64,000 nt of DNA from Nocardioides oceani (GTDB lineage Bacteria > Actinomycetota > Actinomycetes > Propionibacteriales > Nocardioidaceae). Location of the stretch: the NCBI RefSeq assembly GCF_030412965.1, contig NZ_JAUHJQ010000004.1:201459-265458 (forward strand), written 5' to 3'. The translations under genes were made by a program, and so were the position numbers. The notes beneath the pieces were generated by a model, which was not told the origin of the DNA, searched no databases, and worked only from the letters and a program-made list of their open reading frames with translations. Position 1 is the first letter of the stretch. Each line of letters starts with the position of its first letter. Below are positions 27,828-36,182 of this stretch, piece after piece.

Positions 27828-27852
27828 TGGCACACTCACGGGGAGAGTGCCA
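27828..27852. promoter_or_regulatory. Imperfect CIRCE element (HrcA operator) 1
   Basis: TGGCACACTC ... GAGTGCCA; it matches the HrcA box GCACTC-N9-GAGTGC except for one extra base in the left arm. It lies 11 bp from the better copy. Confidence 0.65.
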
Positions 27853-27862
27853 GGACAGAAAC

Positions 27863-27887
27863 TAGCACTCACCGGGAGCGAGTGCCA
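27863..27887. promoter_or_regulatory. CIRCE element (HrcA operator) 2
   Basis: TAGCACTC-N9-GAGTGCCA, an 8-bp inverted repeat with the exact 9-nt CIRCE spacer. It is placed to control groES on the minus strand, and it also covers about -54 to -30 relative to the predicted leaderless start of the plus-strand methyltransferase. Confidence 0.88.
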
Positions 27888-27916
27888 GGGACCCCCGGCC
27901 TGCGAGGATCGGCACC

Positions 27917-29095
27917 GTGGACCTCGACGCCTTCCGCTGGCTGCTCACCGAGCCCGGCCAGGCGCTCCTGGCGCGGGCGGCCGGGCTGACCGGGTCCGAC
28001 CCGCTCGCCGCGCAGACGACGCTGCGCCGGGAGGCGACGGCCGACCACGCCGCCGCGGCGCTCACCCAGGCCCGCCTGCGGGTGCGGGCGGAGGCGAAGT
28101 TCGGCGAGCTGGCCGCCCGGATGTACTTCACCGCCGAGGGGCTCGAGCAGGCCACCCGGCTGCCGGTCGCCACCCACCGCGCCGCCCGGCTCCAGGCGTA
28201 CGCCGCCCGCACGCTCGTCGACCTCGGCTGCGGGATCGGCGGGGACCTGGTCGCGGCGGCCCGCGCCGGGCTCACCTGCGCCGGCGTCGACCTCGACCCC
28301 GTGCGGGTCGCCGTCGCCGAGGCCAACCTCGCCGCCCTCGACCTGCCCGGCGCGGTCGTGGTCGCCGACGCGACGACCGTCGACCCCTCCCCCTTCGACG
28401 TCGCCTTCGCCGACCCGGCGCGGCGCAGCGCCCGCGGGCGCACCTTCGACGTCGACGACTGGACCCCGCCCTGGCCGTTCGTCGAGGGCCTGCTGCGCCG
28501 GGACTCCTGCGTCAAGGTGGCGCCGGGCATCCCCCACGACCTGGTCCCCGACGGCGTCGAGGCGGAGTGGGTCAGCGACCACGGCGAGGTCAAGGAGGCC
28601 GCCCTGTGGTCGGGCGGGCTCGCGACGACCGCCCGCCGCGCGACCGTCATCGGCGACGGCGGCCTCGCGACGGTCACCGACGAGGACGCTCCCGCGCTCG
28701 GCGAGGGCGGCGTCGCGGTGCGCCCCGTGGGCCGCTACCTCTACGAGCCCGACGGCGCGGTCGTCCGCGCGGGGCTGGTCACCGCCGTCGCGGCCGGCGT
28801 GCAGGGCGGGCTGGTCGACGAGCACATCGCCTACGTCACCGGCGACGCGGCGTACCGCTCGCCGTTCGCGCGGGGCTACGAGGTGCTCGAGGAGCTGCCG
28901 TACCGCGAGAAGGCCCTGCGCGCCGCCCTGCGCGAGCGCGGCATCGGCACGCTGGCGATCAAGAAGCGCGGCGTCGAGGTGGTCCCCGAGCAGCTGCGCA
29001 AGCGGCTGGCGCTGACCGGCGACGAGGAGGGCACGCTCGTGCTCACCCGGGTCGCCGGCGCGGGCACCGCGCTGCTCGTGCGCCCGCTGGCCTGA
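27917..29095 (+). CDS. SAM-dependent methyltransferase with THUMP-like C-terminus
   Basis: 392 residues. The central Rossmann methyltransferase motif I is 'VDLGCGIGGDLVAAARAG' (about 95-112), the acidic loop 'GVDLDPVRV' follows, and 'FADPARRSARGR' (about 166) is the motif IV region. The C-terminal 'FARGYEVLEELPYREKALRAALRERGIGTLAIKKRGVEV' matches the THUMP-like domain found in this actinobacterial family, so a nucleic acid substrate is likely; which one is unknown. The GTG start is 7 nt behind GAGGAT (27904-27909). It shares the intergenic region and possibly the HrcA operator with groES. Confidence 0.86.
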   Translation: MDLDAFRWLLTEPGQALLARAAGLTGSDPLAAQTTLRREATADHAAAALTQARLRVRAEAKFGELAARMYFTAEGLEQATRLPVATHRAARLQAYAARTLVDLGCGIGGDLVAAARAGLTCAGVDLDPVRVAVAEANLAALDLPGAVVVADATTVDPSPFDVAFADPARRSARGRTFDVDDWTPPWPFVEGLLRRDSCVKVAPGIPHDLVPDGVEAEWVSDHGEVKEAALWSGGLATTARRATVIGDGGLATVTDEDAPALGEGGVAVRPVGRYLYEPDGAVVRAGLVTAVAAGVQGGLVDEHIAYVTGDAAYRSPFARGYEVLEELPYREKALRAALRERGIGTLAIKKRGVEVVPEQLRKRLALTGDEEGTLVLTRVAGAGTALLVRPLA

Positions 29096-29104
29096 GCCCC
29101 GACG

Positions 29105-30151
29105 TCAGGCGGGCGCTGCGACGCCGTCGGTCTGACCGCCGTCGGCGACGCCGCGCGCGACGGCCGACCCGGCCAGGTGCACGCGCGCCAGCGGGTGGCC
29201 CCGCAGCGGGACGGCGAGCAGCTCCCAGACGTCGTGGACCAGCCCGGGGCCGGCACCGCGCGCCTCGAGCACGCGGGTGAGCCACTCGCGCACCTCGACC
29301 ATGATCGTCTCGTCGCCGGTCACCAGCGAGGACGCCAGGCAGCCCAGCACGTGGTCGACGAGGTCCTCCATCTCCTCCCACCAGGGAGGACGCGCACCGC
29401 CGGTCCGGTCGGCGGGGTGGCGCGCGGCGAGCGCGCGCAGGACGTACGGCGTGATCTCGTGGCGGAACTCCGTGAGCCAGGCCGCCTCGGCCTCGGCCGG
29501 CCCCGGGGGCTCGGGAGCGGCGGTCGGCACGCGGCGCGGCAGCTGCTCGAGGAGCGTGACGACCTCACCGACCGACGCGGCGTACGCCGTCGCGCCGATG
29601 GCCGTGGCCCGGTCCGGGTCGCCGCCGAACGCGGCGCCCCCCGCGATGACCGGGATGCCGGTCGCGCGGACGTGGCCGAGCAGCGGCTTGAGCACCGCGA
29701 GGGAGGAGGTGCGGGCGACGCTGACGAGCAGCGCCCGCGGCTTGCGGGTGAGCACCTGGCGCAGCAGGTCCTGCGCGACGGTGTCGCCACCGGTGAAGGT
29801 CGTGCGGTAGCCGGCGGAGGCGAGGCCCTCGGCGAGCACCAGCGCCGGCAGCTCCTCGCGCTCGACCGTCGCGACGACGACAAGCGGACGGTCCGAGGCG
29901 GGGGCCGGCGCGAAGGAGCACAGCCAGTGCACGAGTCCTTCGTTGATCGCGGTCGCGACCCGCTGCTGCTCGGCGGTCCACTCCCCGGCGAGCCAGAGCC
30001 CGGCGAGCCGCTCCTGGGCGGGCAGCACCACCTCGTCGACGATCTCGAGGTGCGTGCGTCCGGCGTCGTGCATCCGCTTGACGGCCGCCAGGGCGCCGGC
30101 CCGGTCGCCGTCGTGCAGCGCCGTCCAGTACTGCGTCCGGGCGTGGTCCAC
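29105..30151 (-). CDS. B12-binding-domain protein without DNA-binding domain or cobalamin His
   Basis: 348 residues. Residues about 15-75 form the helical B12-binding_2 cap ('LPAQERLAGLWLAGEWTAEQQRVATAINE'), and 85-205 the Rossmann B12-binding fold with 'GGD', 'SVARTSSL' and 'IAGGAAFG' loops. The loop that normally reads (D/E)xHxxG/P is 'VEREELP', with Glu where the cobalt-ligating His should be. The last 120 residues are helical and unassigned. Unlike CarH/LitR light sensors, no MerR helix-turn-helix is present. Likely a sensory protein, perhaps base-off or ligand-changed; the function is unknown. Its GTG lies 3 nt from a large stem-loop. Confidence 0.78.
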   Translation of the reverse strand: MDHARTQYWTALHDGDRAGALAAVKRMHDAGRTHLEIVDEVVLPAQERLAGLWLAGEWTAEQQRVATAINEGLVHWLCSFAPAPASDRPLVVVATVEREELPALVLAEGLASAGYRTTFTGGDTVAQDLLRQVLTRKPRALLVSVARTSSLAVLKPLLGHVRATGIPVIAGGAAFGGDPDRATAIGATAYAASVGEVVTLLEQLPRRVPTAAPEPPGPAEAEAAWLTEFRHEITPYVLRALAARHPADRTGGARPPWWEEMEDLVDHVLGCLASSLVTGDETIMVEVREWLTRVLEARGAGPGLVHDVWELLAVPLRGHPLARVHLAGSAVARGVADGGQTDGVAAPA

Positions 30152-30154
30152 GGG

Positions 30155-30224
30155 GCACCTCTGCCCGGAACCGGCGTTTCACATTCTTGGAGCGTTCCAA
30201 CACCGGTTCCGGGCGCCGAGGTGC
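30155..30224 (-). other. Large stem-loop next to the start of the B12-domain gene
   Basis: Left arm 30155-30174 and right arm 30203-30224 pair through 12 bp (GCCCGGAACCGG) and 7 bp (GCACCTC) separated by a small internal loop. The 28-nt loop contains a further dyad TTGGA-GCGT-TCCAA (30187-30200). On the minus strand the stem ends 3 nt before the GTG at 30151, so it would occlude the ribosome-binding site. It could also terminate the MBL-fold gene that ends at 30249. It is not a canonical cobalamin riboswitch. Confidence 0.7.
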
Positions 30225-30248
30225 GTCCTGCGTGCGCCCCGGGCGGGC

Positions 30249-30872
30249 TCAGGCGCCGAGCAGCGCCTTCTCCGCGCCGATGGTCGTGTCGTCACCGTGG
30301 CCGGTGTGGACGACCGTCTCGTCGGGCAGCGCGAACAGCGTCGCGCGGATCGAGGCCTCCAGGGTCGGCCGGTCGCTGAACGAGCGGCCGGTGGCACCCG
30401 GGCCGCCGTTGAACAGCGTGTCGCCGGTGAAGACGCAGCCGAGCCCGGGCGCGGAGAAGCACACCGCGCCGGGCGCATGGCCGGGCGTGTGCAGGGCCCG
30501 CAGGGTGACGCCACCGACGGTGATCTCGAACCCGTCGGCGAGGTCGACGTCCCACAGCCGGTCGGTGTGGGTCAGCTCCCACAGCGGCCGCTCGTCGGGG
30601 TGCAGCAGGATCGGCGCACCCGACCCGCCGTTGACCCGCTCGCGCAGCTCGGGCGCGACCCGGCAGTGGTCGTCGTGGGCGTGGGTCAGCAGGATCGCCT
30701 TGACCGCGCGGTCGCCGACGACGTCGAGGATCGCGTCCACCGAGTGCGGGGCGTCGATGACGACGCACTCGGCGTCGTCGCCGACGACCCAGATGTTGTT
30801 GTCGACGTCGAAGGTCTCGCCGTCGAGGCTGAAGGTGCCGCTGACGACGGCGTGGTCGACCCGCACGCCCAT
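30249..30872 (-). CDS. MBL-fold metallo-hydrolase, partner of MscR
   Basis: 207 residues of the metallo-beta-lactamase fold: 'LTHAHDDH' (HxHxDH metal motif, about 65-72), 'HTPGHAPGAVCF' (about 131) and 'VFTGDTLF' (about 151), ending near 'VHTGHGDDTTIG'. Glyoxalase II-like. In Actinobacteria it is paired with S-(hydroxymethyl)mycothiol dehydrogenase, where it is thought to hydrolyse the S-formylmycothiol product. The ATG overlaps the mscR stop by 1 bp (TGATG), which supports that pairing. Confidence 0.92.
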   Translation of the reverse strand: MGVRVDHAVVSGTFSLDGETFDVDNNIWVVGDDAECVVIDAPHSVDAILDVVGDRAVKAILLTHAHDDHCRVAPELRERVNGGSGAPILLHPDERPLWELTHTDRLWDVDLADGFEITVGGVTLRALHTPGHAPGAVCFSAPGLGCVFTGDTLFNGGPGATGRSFSDRPTLEASIRATLFALPDETVVHTGHGDDTTIGAEKALLGA

Positions 30873-31996
30873 CAGAAGACCACCACGCTGCGCAGCACGC
30901 TCTGCCCCTCGGGGGCGTGATGCATCTTCTCGAAGGCCGCCTCGACGTCGTCGATGCCGATCTCCTCGGTCACGAACGCGTCCAGGTCGAGCCGGCCCTG
31001 CTGGTAGAGGTCCACCAGCATCGGGAAGTCGCGGGTGGGCAGGCAGTCGCCGTACCAGCTGGACTTCAGCGCTCCGCCGCGGCCGAACACGTCGATCAGC
31101 GGCAGCTCGGGCACCTTCATGTCCGGGGTCGGCACGCCGACGAGGACGACCGTGCCGGCCAGGTCGCGGGCGTAGAACGCCTGCTCCCAGGTCTCCGGGC
31201 GGCCGACCGCCTCGATGACGACGTCGGCGCCCTCGGCGCCCTCGTACGTCGCCGCGCAGATCTCCTTGACCCGCGCGACGACGTCCTCGGCGGAGGAGTC
31301 GATGGTGTGGGTGGCGCCCAGCTTCTTCGCGGCCTCGAGCTTCTGCGCGTCGATGTCGATCGCGATGATCGGGCTGGCCCCCGCCAGCGCGGAGCCGGCC
31401 ACCGCCGCGACGCCCACCCCACCGCAACCGATGACCGCCACGGACTTCCCACGGGTCACCGCGCCGGTGTTGATCGCCGCGCCGATGCCGGCCATGACGC
31501 CGCAGCCGAGCAGGCCGACGGCGGCCGGGCGGGCCGACGGGTCGACCTTGGTGCACTGGCCCGCGGCGACCAGCGTCTTCTCCGCGAACGCGCCGATGCC
31601 CAGCGCCGGCGAGAGCTCGGTGCCGGCGTCGTCGCCCTCGGCCAGCGTCATCCGCTGCGTGGCGTTGTGGGTGTTGAAGCAGTACTGCAGCTCACCGCGC
31701 TTGCAGGCGCGGCACTCACCGCACACCGCGCGCCAGTTGAGCACCACGAAGTCGCCCGGCGCGACGCCGGTGACGCCCTCGCCGACCGACTCGACGACGC
31801 CGGCGGCCTCGTGGCCCAGCAGGAAGGGGAACTCGTCGTTGATCCCGCCCTCGCGGTAGTGCAGGTCGGTGTGGCACACCCCGCACGCCTGGATCGCGAC
31901 GACGGCCTCGCCGGGCCCGGGGTCCGGCACGTTGATGGTGGTGACCTCGACCGGCCGGCCCTTGCCGCGTGCGACGACCGCCTTGACCTGCTGCAT
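30872..31996 (-). CDS. mscR: S-(hydroxymethyl)mycothiol dehydrogenase
   Basis: 374 residues, a zinc-dependent medium-chain alcohol dehydrogenase. Catalytic zinc ligands are in '[10 protein letters not shown]' (about 38-47) and 'GHEAAG'; the structural zinc lobe is '[15 protein letters not shown]' (about 92-106); the NAD motif is '[14 protein letters not shown]'. It oxidises the formaldehyde-mycothiol adduct, the mycothiol form of formaldehyde detoxification, so the host makes mycothiol. The start is preceded by GAGGAGCAGGAG. A minus-strand TAGGGT -10 (near 32033-32038) overlaps the promoter region of the divergent sigma factor. Confidence 0.93.
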   Translation of the reverse strand: MQQVKAVVARGKGRPVEVTTINVPDPGPGEAVVAIQACGVCHTDLHYREGGINDEFPFLLGHEAAGVVESVGEGVTGVAPGDFVVLNWRAVCGECRACKRGELQYCFNTHNATQRMTLAEGDDAGTELSPALGIGAFAEKTLVAAGQCTKVDPSARPAAVGLLGCGVMAGIGAAINTGAVTRGKSVAVIGCGGVGVAAVAGSALAGASPIIAIDIDAQKLEAAKKLGATHTIDSSAEDVVARVKEICAATYEGAEGADVVIEAVGRPETWEQAFYARDLAGTVVLVGVPTPDMKVPELPLIDVFGRGGALKSSWYGDCLPTRDFPMLVDLYQQGRLDLDAFVTEEIGIDDVEAAFEKMHHAPEGQSVLRSVVVF

Positions 31997-32048
31997 CTGT
32001 GCTCCTGCTCCTCGGGGGATCTCTGCCGCTCACCCTAGGCCGGGCGCT

Positions 32049-32074
32049 GCAACCCTCCGCGAGCCGATCGCGTC
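32049..32074 (+). promoter_or_regulatory. Probable autoregulatory ECF promoter of the sigma factor gene
   Basis: GCAACC (32049-32054), 16 nt, then CGTC (32071-32074). This -35/-10 pair resembles promoters recognised by SigE-family ECF sigma factors and lies just upstream of such a gene, suggesting autoregulation. Confidence 0.5.
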
Positions 32075-32152
32075 CTCCCCGTGAGAGGACGGAGCGCACC
32101 CATGCCACCCACCCGGACGCCGGCCCGGACGACGGGCGCCGAGACTGGATCC

Positions 32153-32683
32153 ATGACCGAACGCGAGGCGGCGCGCGACGGCGAGTTCACCGCGTGGCTC
32201 GCCGCCCGGCAGCCCGCCCTGCTGCGCACGGCGTACCTGCTCACCGGTGACCGGCACGCCGCCGAGGACCTCCTGCAGACGTCGCTGGCCAAGCTGTACC
32301 TCGCCTGGGACCGCGTCCACGACCGTGGCGCGGTCGACGCCTACGCCCGCCGGATCATGGTCAACGAGCACACCTCGCTGTGGCGCCGCGGCTGGAAGCA
32401 GCGCGAGCGGGCCACGGAGGTGGTGCCCGAACCGCCGCCGGTGGTCCCGACGTACGACGAGGGCACGAGCGCCCAGGTGTGGGCGCTCGTCCAGGGCCTG
32501 CCCCGCCGGGCGCGAGCGGTCCTCGTGCTGCGCTACTACGAGCAGCTGACCGAGGCGGAGACGGCCGACGTGCTCGGCATCTCGGTCGGCACCGTCAAGT
32601 CCCAGTGCAGCCGCGCGCTGGCGACGCTCCGCGAGCGGACACCGTCCCACCTGGACCCGACCTCCCGGGAGGAGGAGCGATGA
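32153..32683 (+). CDS. SigE-family ECF RNA polymerase sigma factor
   Basis: 176 residues with region 2 at about 10-75 ('FTAWLAARQPALLRTAYLLTGDRHAAEDLLQTSLAKLYLAW', typical of the actinobacterial SigE family) and region 4 at about 105-160 ('LPRRARAVLVLRYYEQLTEAETADVLGISVGTVKSQCSRAL'). It has no extra sensor domain. The ATG at 32153 matches family starts; an in-frame ATG at 32102 with a better ribosome-binding site is the alternative. It overlaps the next gene by 4 bp (ATGA), the usual sigma/anti-sigma arrangement, and an ECF-like promoter precedes it. Confidence 0.92.
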   Translation: MTEREAARDGEFTAWLAARQPALLRTAYLLTGDRHAAEDLLQTSLAKLYLAWDRVHDRGAVDAYARRIMVNEHTSLWRRGWKQRERATEVVPEPPPVVPTYDEGTSAQVWALVQGLPRRARAVLVLRYYEQLTEAETADVLGISVGTVKSQCSRALATLRERTPSHLDPTSREEER

Positions 32684-33831
32684 GCGAGACCATCGAGGAC
32701 CGCCTGGAGCGCGGCCTGCGCGAGCGGGCCGACGCCCTCACCGACGCCCCCCTCACGCTCGGCGACGTCAAGGAGGCCGCCCGCACGATCCGGCGGCGGC
32801 GGCGTGCCACCACCGCCGCCGTGGCCGCCGCGGTCGCCGCCGTGCTGGTCCCCCTCGGCGTCGCCCTGGCCGGGGGCGACGACGCGGTCGTCGAGCCCGC
32901 GCCTCGTCCGGACGGGGTGCACGGCACGGGCTTCGTCACCGGCGGCACGGTCCACCTTCTGGACGGCACCCGCGTTCCGCTCGAGGGGGTCGACGACCTG
33001 CGGGCCTGGGCGCCCCTGGCCGAGGGGTACGTCGCCGCCGGCTCCCGCGAGGGGACGGACGTCGTGTCGCTGCACGGCGGTGACGGCTCGCTGGAGACCA
33101 CCTGGCCGGTGCAGCGGCAGGAATCGTTCGTCGTCGACGCCGACGGCCGGTACGCCGCCTGGCTGGTGCCGGGCGGCGAGGTGGTGCTGCTCGACGGGTC
33201 GACCGGCGAGGTCGACCGCCTCGCGCAGGTCGAGGCCGGCGCGCCCCGGCTCCGGGGGTTCGTCGGCGACTGCGCGGCCGCGTGCGACGTCGTCGTGACC
33301 GACCAGGACGTCCCGGTCGGCGAGGCGGCGACGTACCTCGCCTCGAGCGACGGCGGCTACGCCCCCTGGGACGTCGACGTCCCCCTCGTCGTCGGGGTCT
33401 CCGCCGACGACTCCCTGGTCGCCGGGATCACCGGCGTCGCGCCCGACGACCTCGGTGTCTGCTCCGGTGTCTGGCAGGTCGACCGGGCGGCGCCGCTGTG
33501 GGAGGGGTGCGTCGAGAACGTCTACCGCTTCTCCCCCGACGAACGGTACGTCGCGACGAGCTTCGGCGAGGGCGCCGGCACGCGCGAGCTGCGGCTGCGG
33601 GACGCGCTGACCGGCGCGATCGTCCACGAGATGCCGATCGCCGACGCCCTGGACCGGATGGTCTGGACCGACGAGGACCACGTGCTGGCCGCCGTCCTGC
33701 GGGAGGGTCGCTGGTCGGTCGTCCGGATCGGGGTGGACGGGCAGGAGGAGGTGGTCGGGGAGCCGCTCGCACCGCTGCCCGGCGACGTCCCGGAGGTCTC
33801 GTCGCCGTACCTCCTCCCGACCGGACCCTGA
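32680..33831 (+). CDS. Membrane-anchored beta-propeller-like partner of the sigma factor
   Basis: 383 residues: a cytoplasmic N-terminus of about 40 residues (basic, 'RTIRRRRRATT'), one membrane helix (about 43-64), and an outside domain of about 310 residues rich in short beta strands and Asp-Gly turns ('SFVVDADGRYAAWLVPGG'), reminiscent of TolB/WD-type propellers. No zinc anti-sigma motif is visible. The position (4-bp overlap with the sigma gene) suggests it anchors or inhibits the sigma factor and senses an outside signal; that is inference. The strong GGAGGAG ribosome-binding site decides the start. Confidence 0.75.
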   Translation: MSETIEDRLERGLRERADALTDAPLTLGDVKEAARTIRRRRRATTAAVAAAVAAVLVPLGVALAGGDDAVVEPAPRPDGVHGTGFVTGGTVHLLDGTRVPLEGVDDLRAWAPLAEGYVAAGSREGTDVVSLHGGDGSLETTWPVQRQESFVVDADGRYAAWLVPGGEVVLLDGSTGEVDRLAQVEAGAPRLRGFVGDCAAACDVVVTDQDVPVGEAATYLASSDGGYAPWDVDVPLVVGVSADDSLVAGITGVAPDDLGVCSGVWQVDRAAPLWEGCVENVYRFSPDERYVATSFGEGAGTRELRLRDALTGAIVHEMPIADALDRMVWTDEDHVLAAVLREGRWSVVRIGVDGQEEVVGEPLAPLPGDVPEVSSPYLLPTGP

Positions 33832-33848
33832 CGTTCCCCTGACGTTCC
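33827..33848. repeat. 11-bp tandem direct repeat at gene end / MMPL promoter
   Basis: CCTGACGTTCC occurs twice back to back. The first copy contains the stop codon of the sigma-partner gene, and the pair lies 46-67 bp before the -10 of the MMPL gene. A tandem direct repeat at that distance could be an activator site. Confidence 0.6.
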
Positions 33849-33906
33849 CCCGGGATGCCGGGAAACCGGAGGCGCGGCGTCGCCGGTGGCCACTACGTTG
33901 AGAGCC

Positions 33907-36093
33907 GTGTTCAGCGCGCTCGGCAGACTCGCCTCCCGTCGTCCCTGGTTCGTCATCGCCGCCTGGGTGGTGCTCGCCGTCGCCGTGGTCTCCCTGGCGC
34001 CGGCACTCGAGACCACCCAGGAGGAGTCCGAGTTCCTGCCCGACCACTACGAGTCGATCCAGGCCGTGGAGCTGCAGGAGGAGAAGTTCCCCGGCGCCAC
34101 GACCCCGGCGGCCCTGCTGCTCTTCCAGCGCGAGGGCGGCGGCCAGCTCTCCCAGGAGGACCTGGCTACGGCCACCGGCATCGCCGAGGAGCTCGGTCCC
34201 CGGCTGGGCGAGGAGACCTTCGTCCAGCAGGTCGTGACCGCGGGGCCGGACGGCGAGCCGAACCTCTCCGAGGACGGCGAGCTGCTGCTCGGCATCGTCG
34301 GGCTCGCGGAGGGTGCGACCGGCTTCGACCCGACGGCGTTCGAGGACGCCGAGGAGATGCGCGAGCAGATCACCGAGCTGACCGAGGGCAGCGGCCTGGA
34401 GGTCACCACCACCGGGTCGGTGCCGCAGGGGCTGGACTCCCAGGACTCCAGCGAGCAGGCGCTCGCGATCGTCGGCATCGCGACCGTCGTGCTGATCGTC
34501 CTGCTGCTGGCGATCATCTTCCGCAGCGTGATCATCTGCCTGATGCCGATCGTGGTGGTGACGATCGTGTCGATGGTGGCGACCGGCCTCATCGGCTGGG
34601 CCAACGAGGTCTTCGACCTCAAGGCCGACTCCTCGATCGAGACGATCCTCGTGGTCGTCCTCTACGGCATCGGCACCGACTACATCCTGTTCTTCCTCTT
34701 CCGCTACCGCGAGCGGCTGCGGCAGGGTGCCGACACCCGCGCCGCCGTCGTGCACGCCCTCGAGCGCGCCGGCGAGGCCATCGCGTCGGCCGGCGGGGCG
34801 GTCATCGTGGCGTTCCTCGCCCTGCTGCTCAGCTCCCTCGGCGTCTTCAAGGCGATCGGCCCGGCGCTGGCCATCGCCGTCGCCGTCACCCTGCTCGCCG
34901 CGCTGACCCTCGTCCCGGCGGTCGTGACCGTCCTGGGCCGGGCGCTGTTCTGGCCGTCGAAGAAGTGGCGCGAGGAGCCCGAGGCGGCCCGCTTCGCCCG
35001 CGTGGGCGCCGGCATGGGCCGGCGCCCCGGGCTGTACGCCGCCGTCTCCGGCGCCGTCCTCGCGGTGCTCGCCGTCTTCGCGCTGGGCTTCAACCCCTCG
35101 TTCGACTTCAACTCCAGCCTCCCCGACGACGTCGAGTCGACCGAGGCGCTGGAGACCTTCCAGGAGCACTTCGCCGCCGGCGCCAGCGAGCCGGTGCCGG
35201 TGCTGCTGCGGTCCGAGGGCCGGCTCTCCCCGGACGCGCTCGAGCAGTTCCGCACCGATCTCGAGGGTGCCGAGGGCGTCGACCAGGTCTACCCCGGCAC
35301 GCCGTCGGAGGACGGCACGACCGCCCAGTTCATGGTGGTGCTCGACAGCGACCCGGTCTCCGACCAGGCCCTCCAGGACGTCAAGGGCCCGATCCGGGAC
35401 CAGGCGCACGCCGCGGCGCCGGCGGGGACCGAGGCGCTCGTCGGCGGCACGCCGGGCATCTTCGCCGACCTGCAGGACGCCATGGCCCGCGACTACAAGG
35501 TCGTCTTCCCCGTGGCCGCGCTGGTCATCCTGCTGATCCTCGCCCTGCTGCTGCGCAGCCTGGTCGCCCCGCTGTACCTCATGGCCGCGGTCGGCCTCAG
35601 CTTCGCCGCCACCCTCGGCGCGACGGTCATCGTCTTCCAGCACCTCGGGGGCGAGAGCGGGCTGATCTTCATGCTGCCCATCTACATCTACCTGTTCGTC
35701 ACCGCGCTCGGCACCGACTACAACATCTTGATGATCGCGCGGCTGCGCGAGGAGGCCCGCGAGGGCCGCGACCCCCGGGCGGCCGCCGCCGAGGCGTTCA
35801 AGCACGCCGGCCCCACGATCGCCGCGGCTGGCGTCATCCTCGCGGGCACCTTCGCCTCGCTGATGCTCAGCGGCAACAGCCTGATGACGTCGATGGGCTT
35901 CGCGCTCTCCTTCGGCATCTTCATCGCCGCGTTCGTGATGTCGATGTTCTTCACCCCCGCCCTCACCGCGCTCATCGGGCACGCCGCCTGGTGGCCCGGC
36001 CACGGCGACGCGAAGCCCGGCCACGACCACCACGACGGCCCTGCCGCTCCGGGCGCCGCCGACCGCGGCGCCGAGGTCTCCGCCGGTACGTGA
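33907..36093 (+). CDS. MMPL-family (RND superfamily) transporter
   Basis: 728 residues in two homologous halves, each with one membrane helix, an outside domain and a five-helix bundle: helices near 14-36, 190-330 and 385-405, 540-700. The conserved 'GIGTDYILFFLFRYRERL' (first half) and 'ALGTDYNILMIARLREEA' (second half) are the MMPL proton-relay GxxxDY motifs. The C-terminal tail is His/Gly/Asp-rich ('PGHDHHDG'). It exports lipids or hydrophobic compounds; cargo unknown. GTG 33907 is 7 nt behind TACGTT (33894-33899), so I prefer it to the GTG at 33886, which would precede the transcript start. Confidence 0.92.
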   Translation: MFSALGRLASRRPWFVIAAWVVLAVAVVSLAPALETTQEESEFLPDHYESIQAVELQEEKFPGATTPAALLLFQREGGGQLSQEDLATATGIAEELGPRLGEETFVQQVVTAGPDGEPNLSEDGELLLGIVGLAEGATGFDPTAFEDAEEMREQITELTEGSGLEVTTTGSVPQGLDSQDSSEQALAIVGIATVVLIVLLLAIIFRSVIICLMPIVVVTIVSMVATGLIGWANEVFDLKADSSIETILVVVLYGIGTDYILFFLFRYRERLRQGADTRAAVVHALERAGEAIASAGGAVIVAFLALLLSSLGVFKAIGPALAIAVAVTLLAALTLVPAVVTVLGRALFWPSKKWREEPEAARFARVGAGMGRRPGLYAAVSGAVLAVLAVFALGFNPSFDFNSSLPDDVESTEALETFQEHFAAGASEPVPVLLRSEGRLSPDALEQFRTDLEGAEGVDQVYPGTPSEDGTTAQFMVVLDSDPVSDQALQDVKGPIRDQAHAAAPAGTEALVGGTPGIFADLQDAMARDYKVVFPVAALVILLILALLLRSLVAPLYLMAAVGLSFAATLGATVIVFQHLGGESGLIFMLPIYIYLFVTALGTDYNILMIARLREEAREGRDPRAAAAEAFKHAGPTIAAAGVILAGTFASLMLSGNSLMTSMGFALSFGIFIAAFVMSMFFTPALTALIGHAAWWPGHGDAKPGHDHHDGPAAPGAADRGAEVSAGT

Positions 36094-36113
36094 CCCTCGG
36101 CCCCTCGGCCGCG

Positions 36114-36137
36114 CCCCGCTGTCACAGGCCAGCGGGG
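36114..36137. terminator. Hairpin between convergent MMPL and tsaD genes
   Basis: CCCCGCT-N10-AGCGGGG, 7-bp arms, in the gap between the convergent stops at 36093 and 36183. A plausible bidirectional terminator without T-tracts. Confidence 0.45.
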
Positions 36138-36182
36138 AGCCGGGCCCGGAGCCCGCGCGGCAGGCGCGGCGGACCGGAGCGG

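Noticed and set aside
30155..30224. Cobalamin riboswitch in front of the B12-domain gene
   Set aside because: The conserved B12-box and the multi-helix architecture are absent; only one large hairpin is present.
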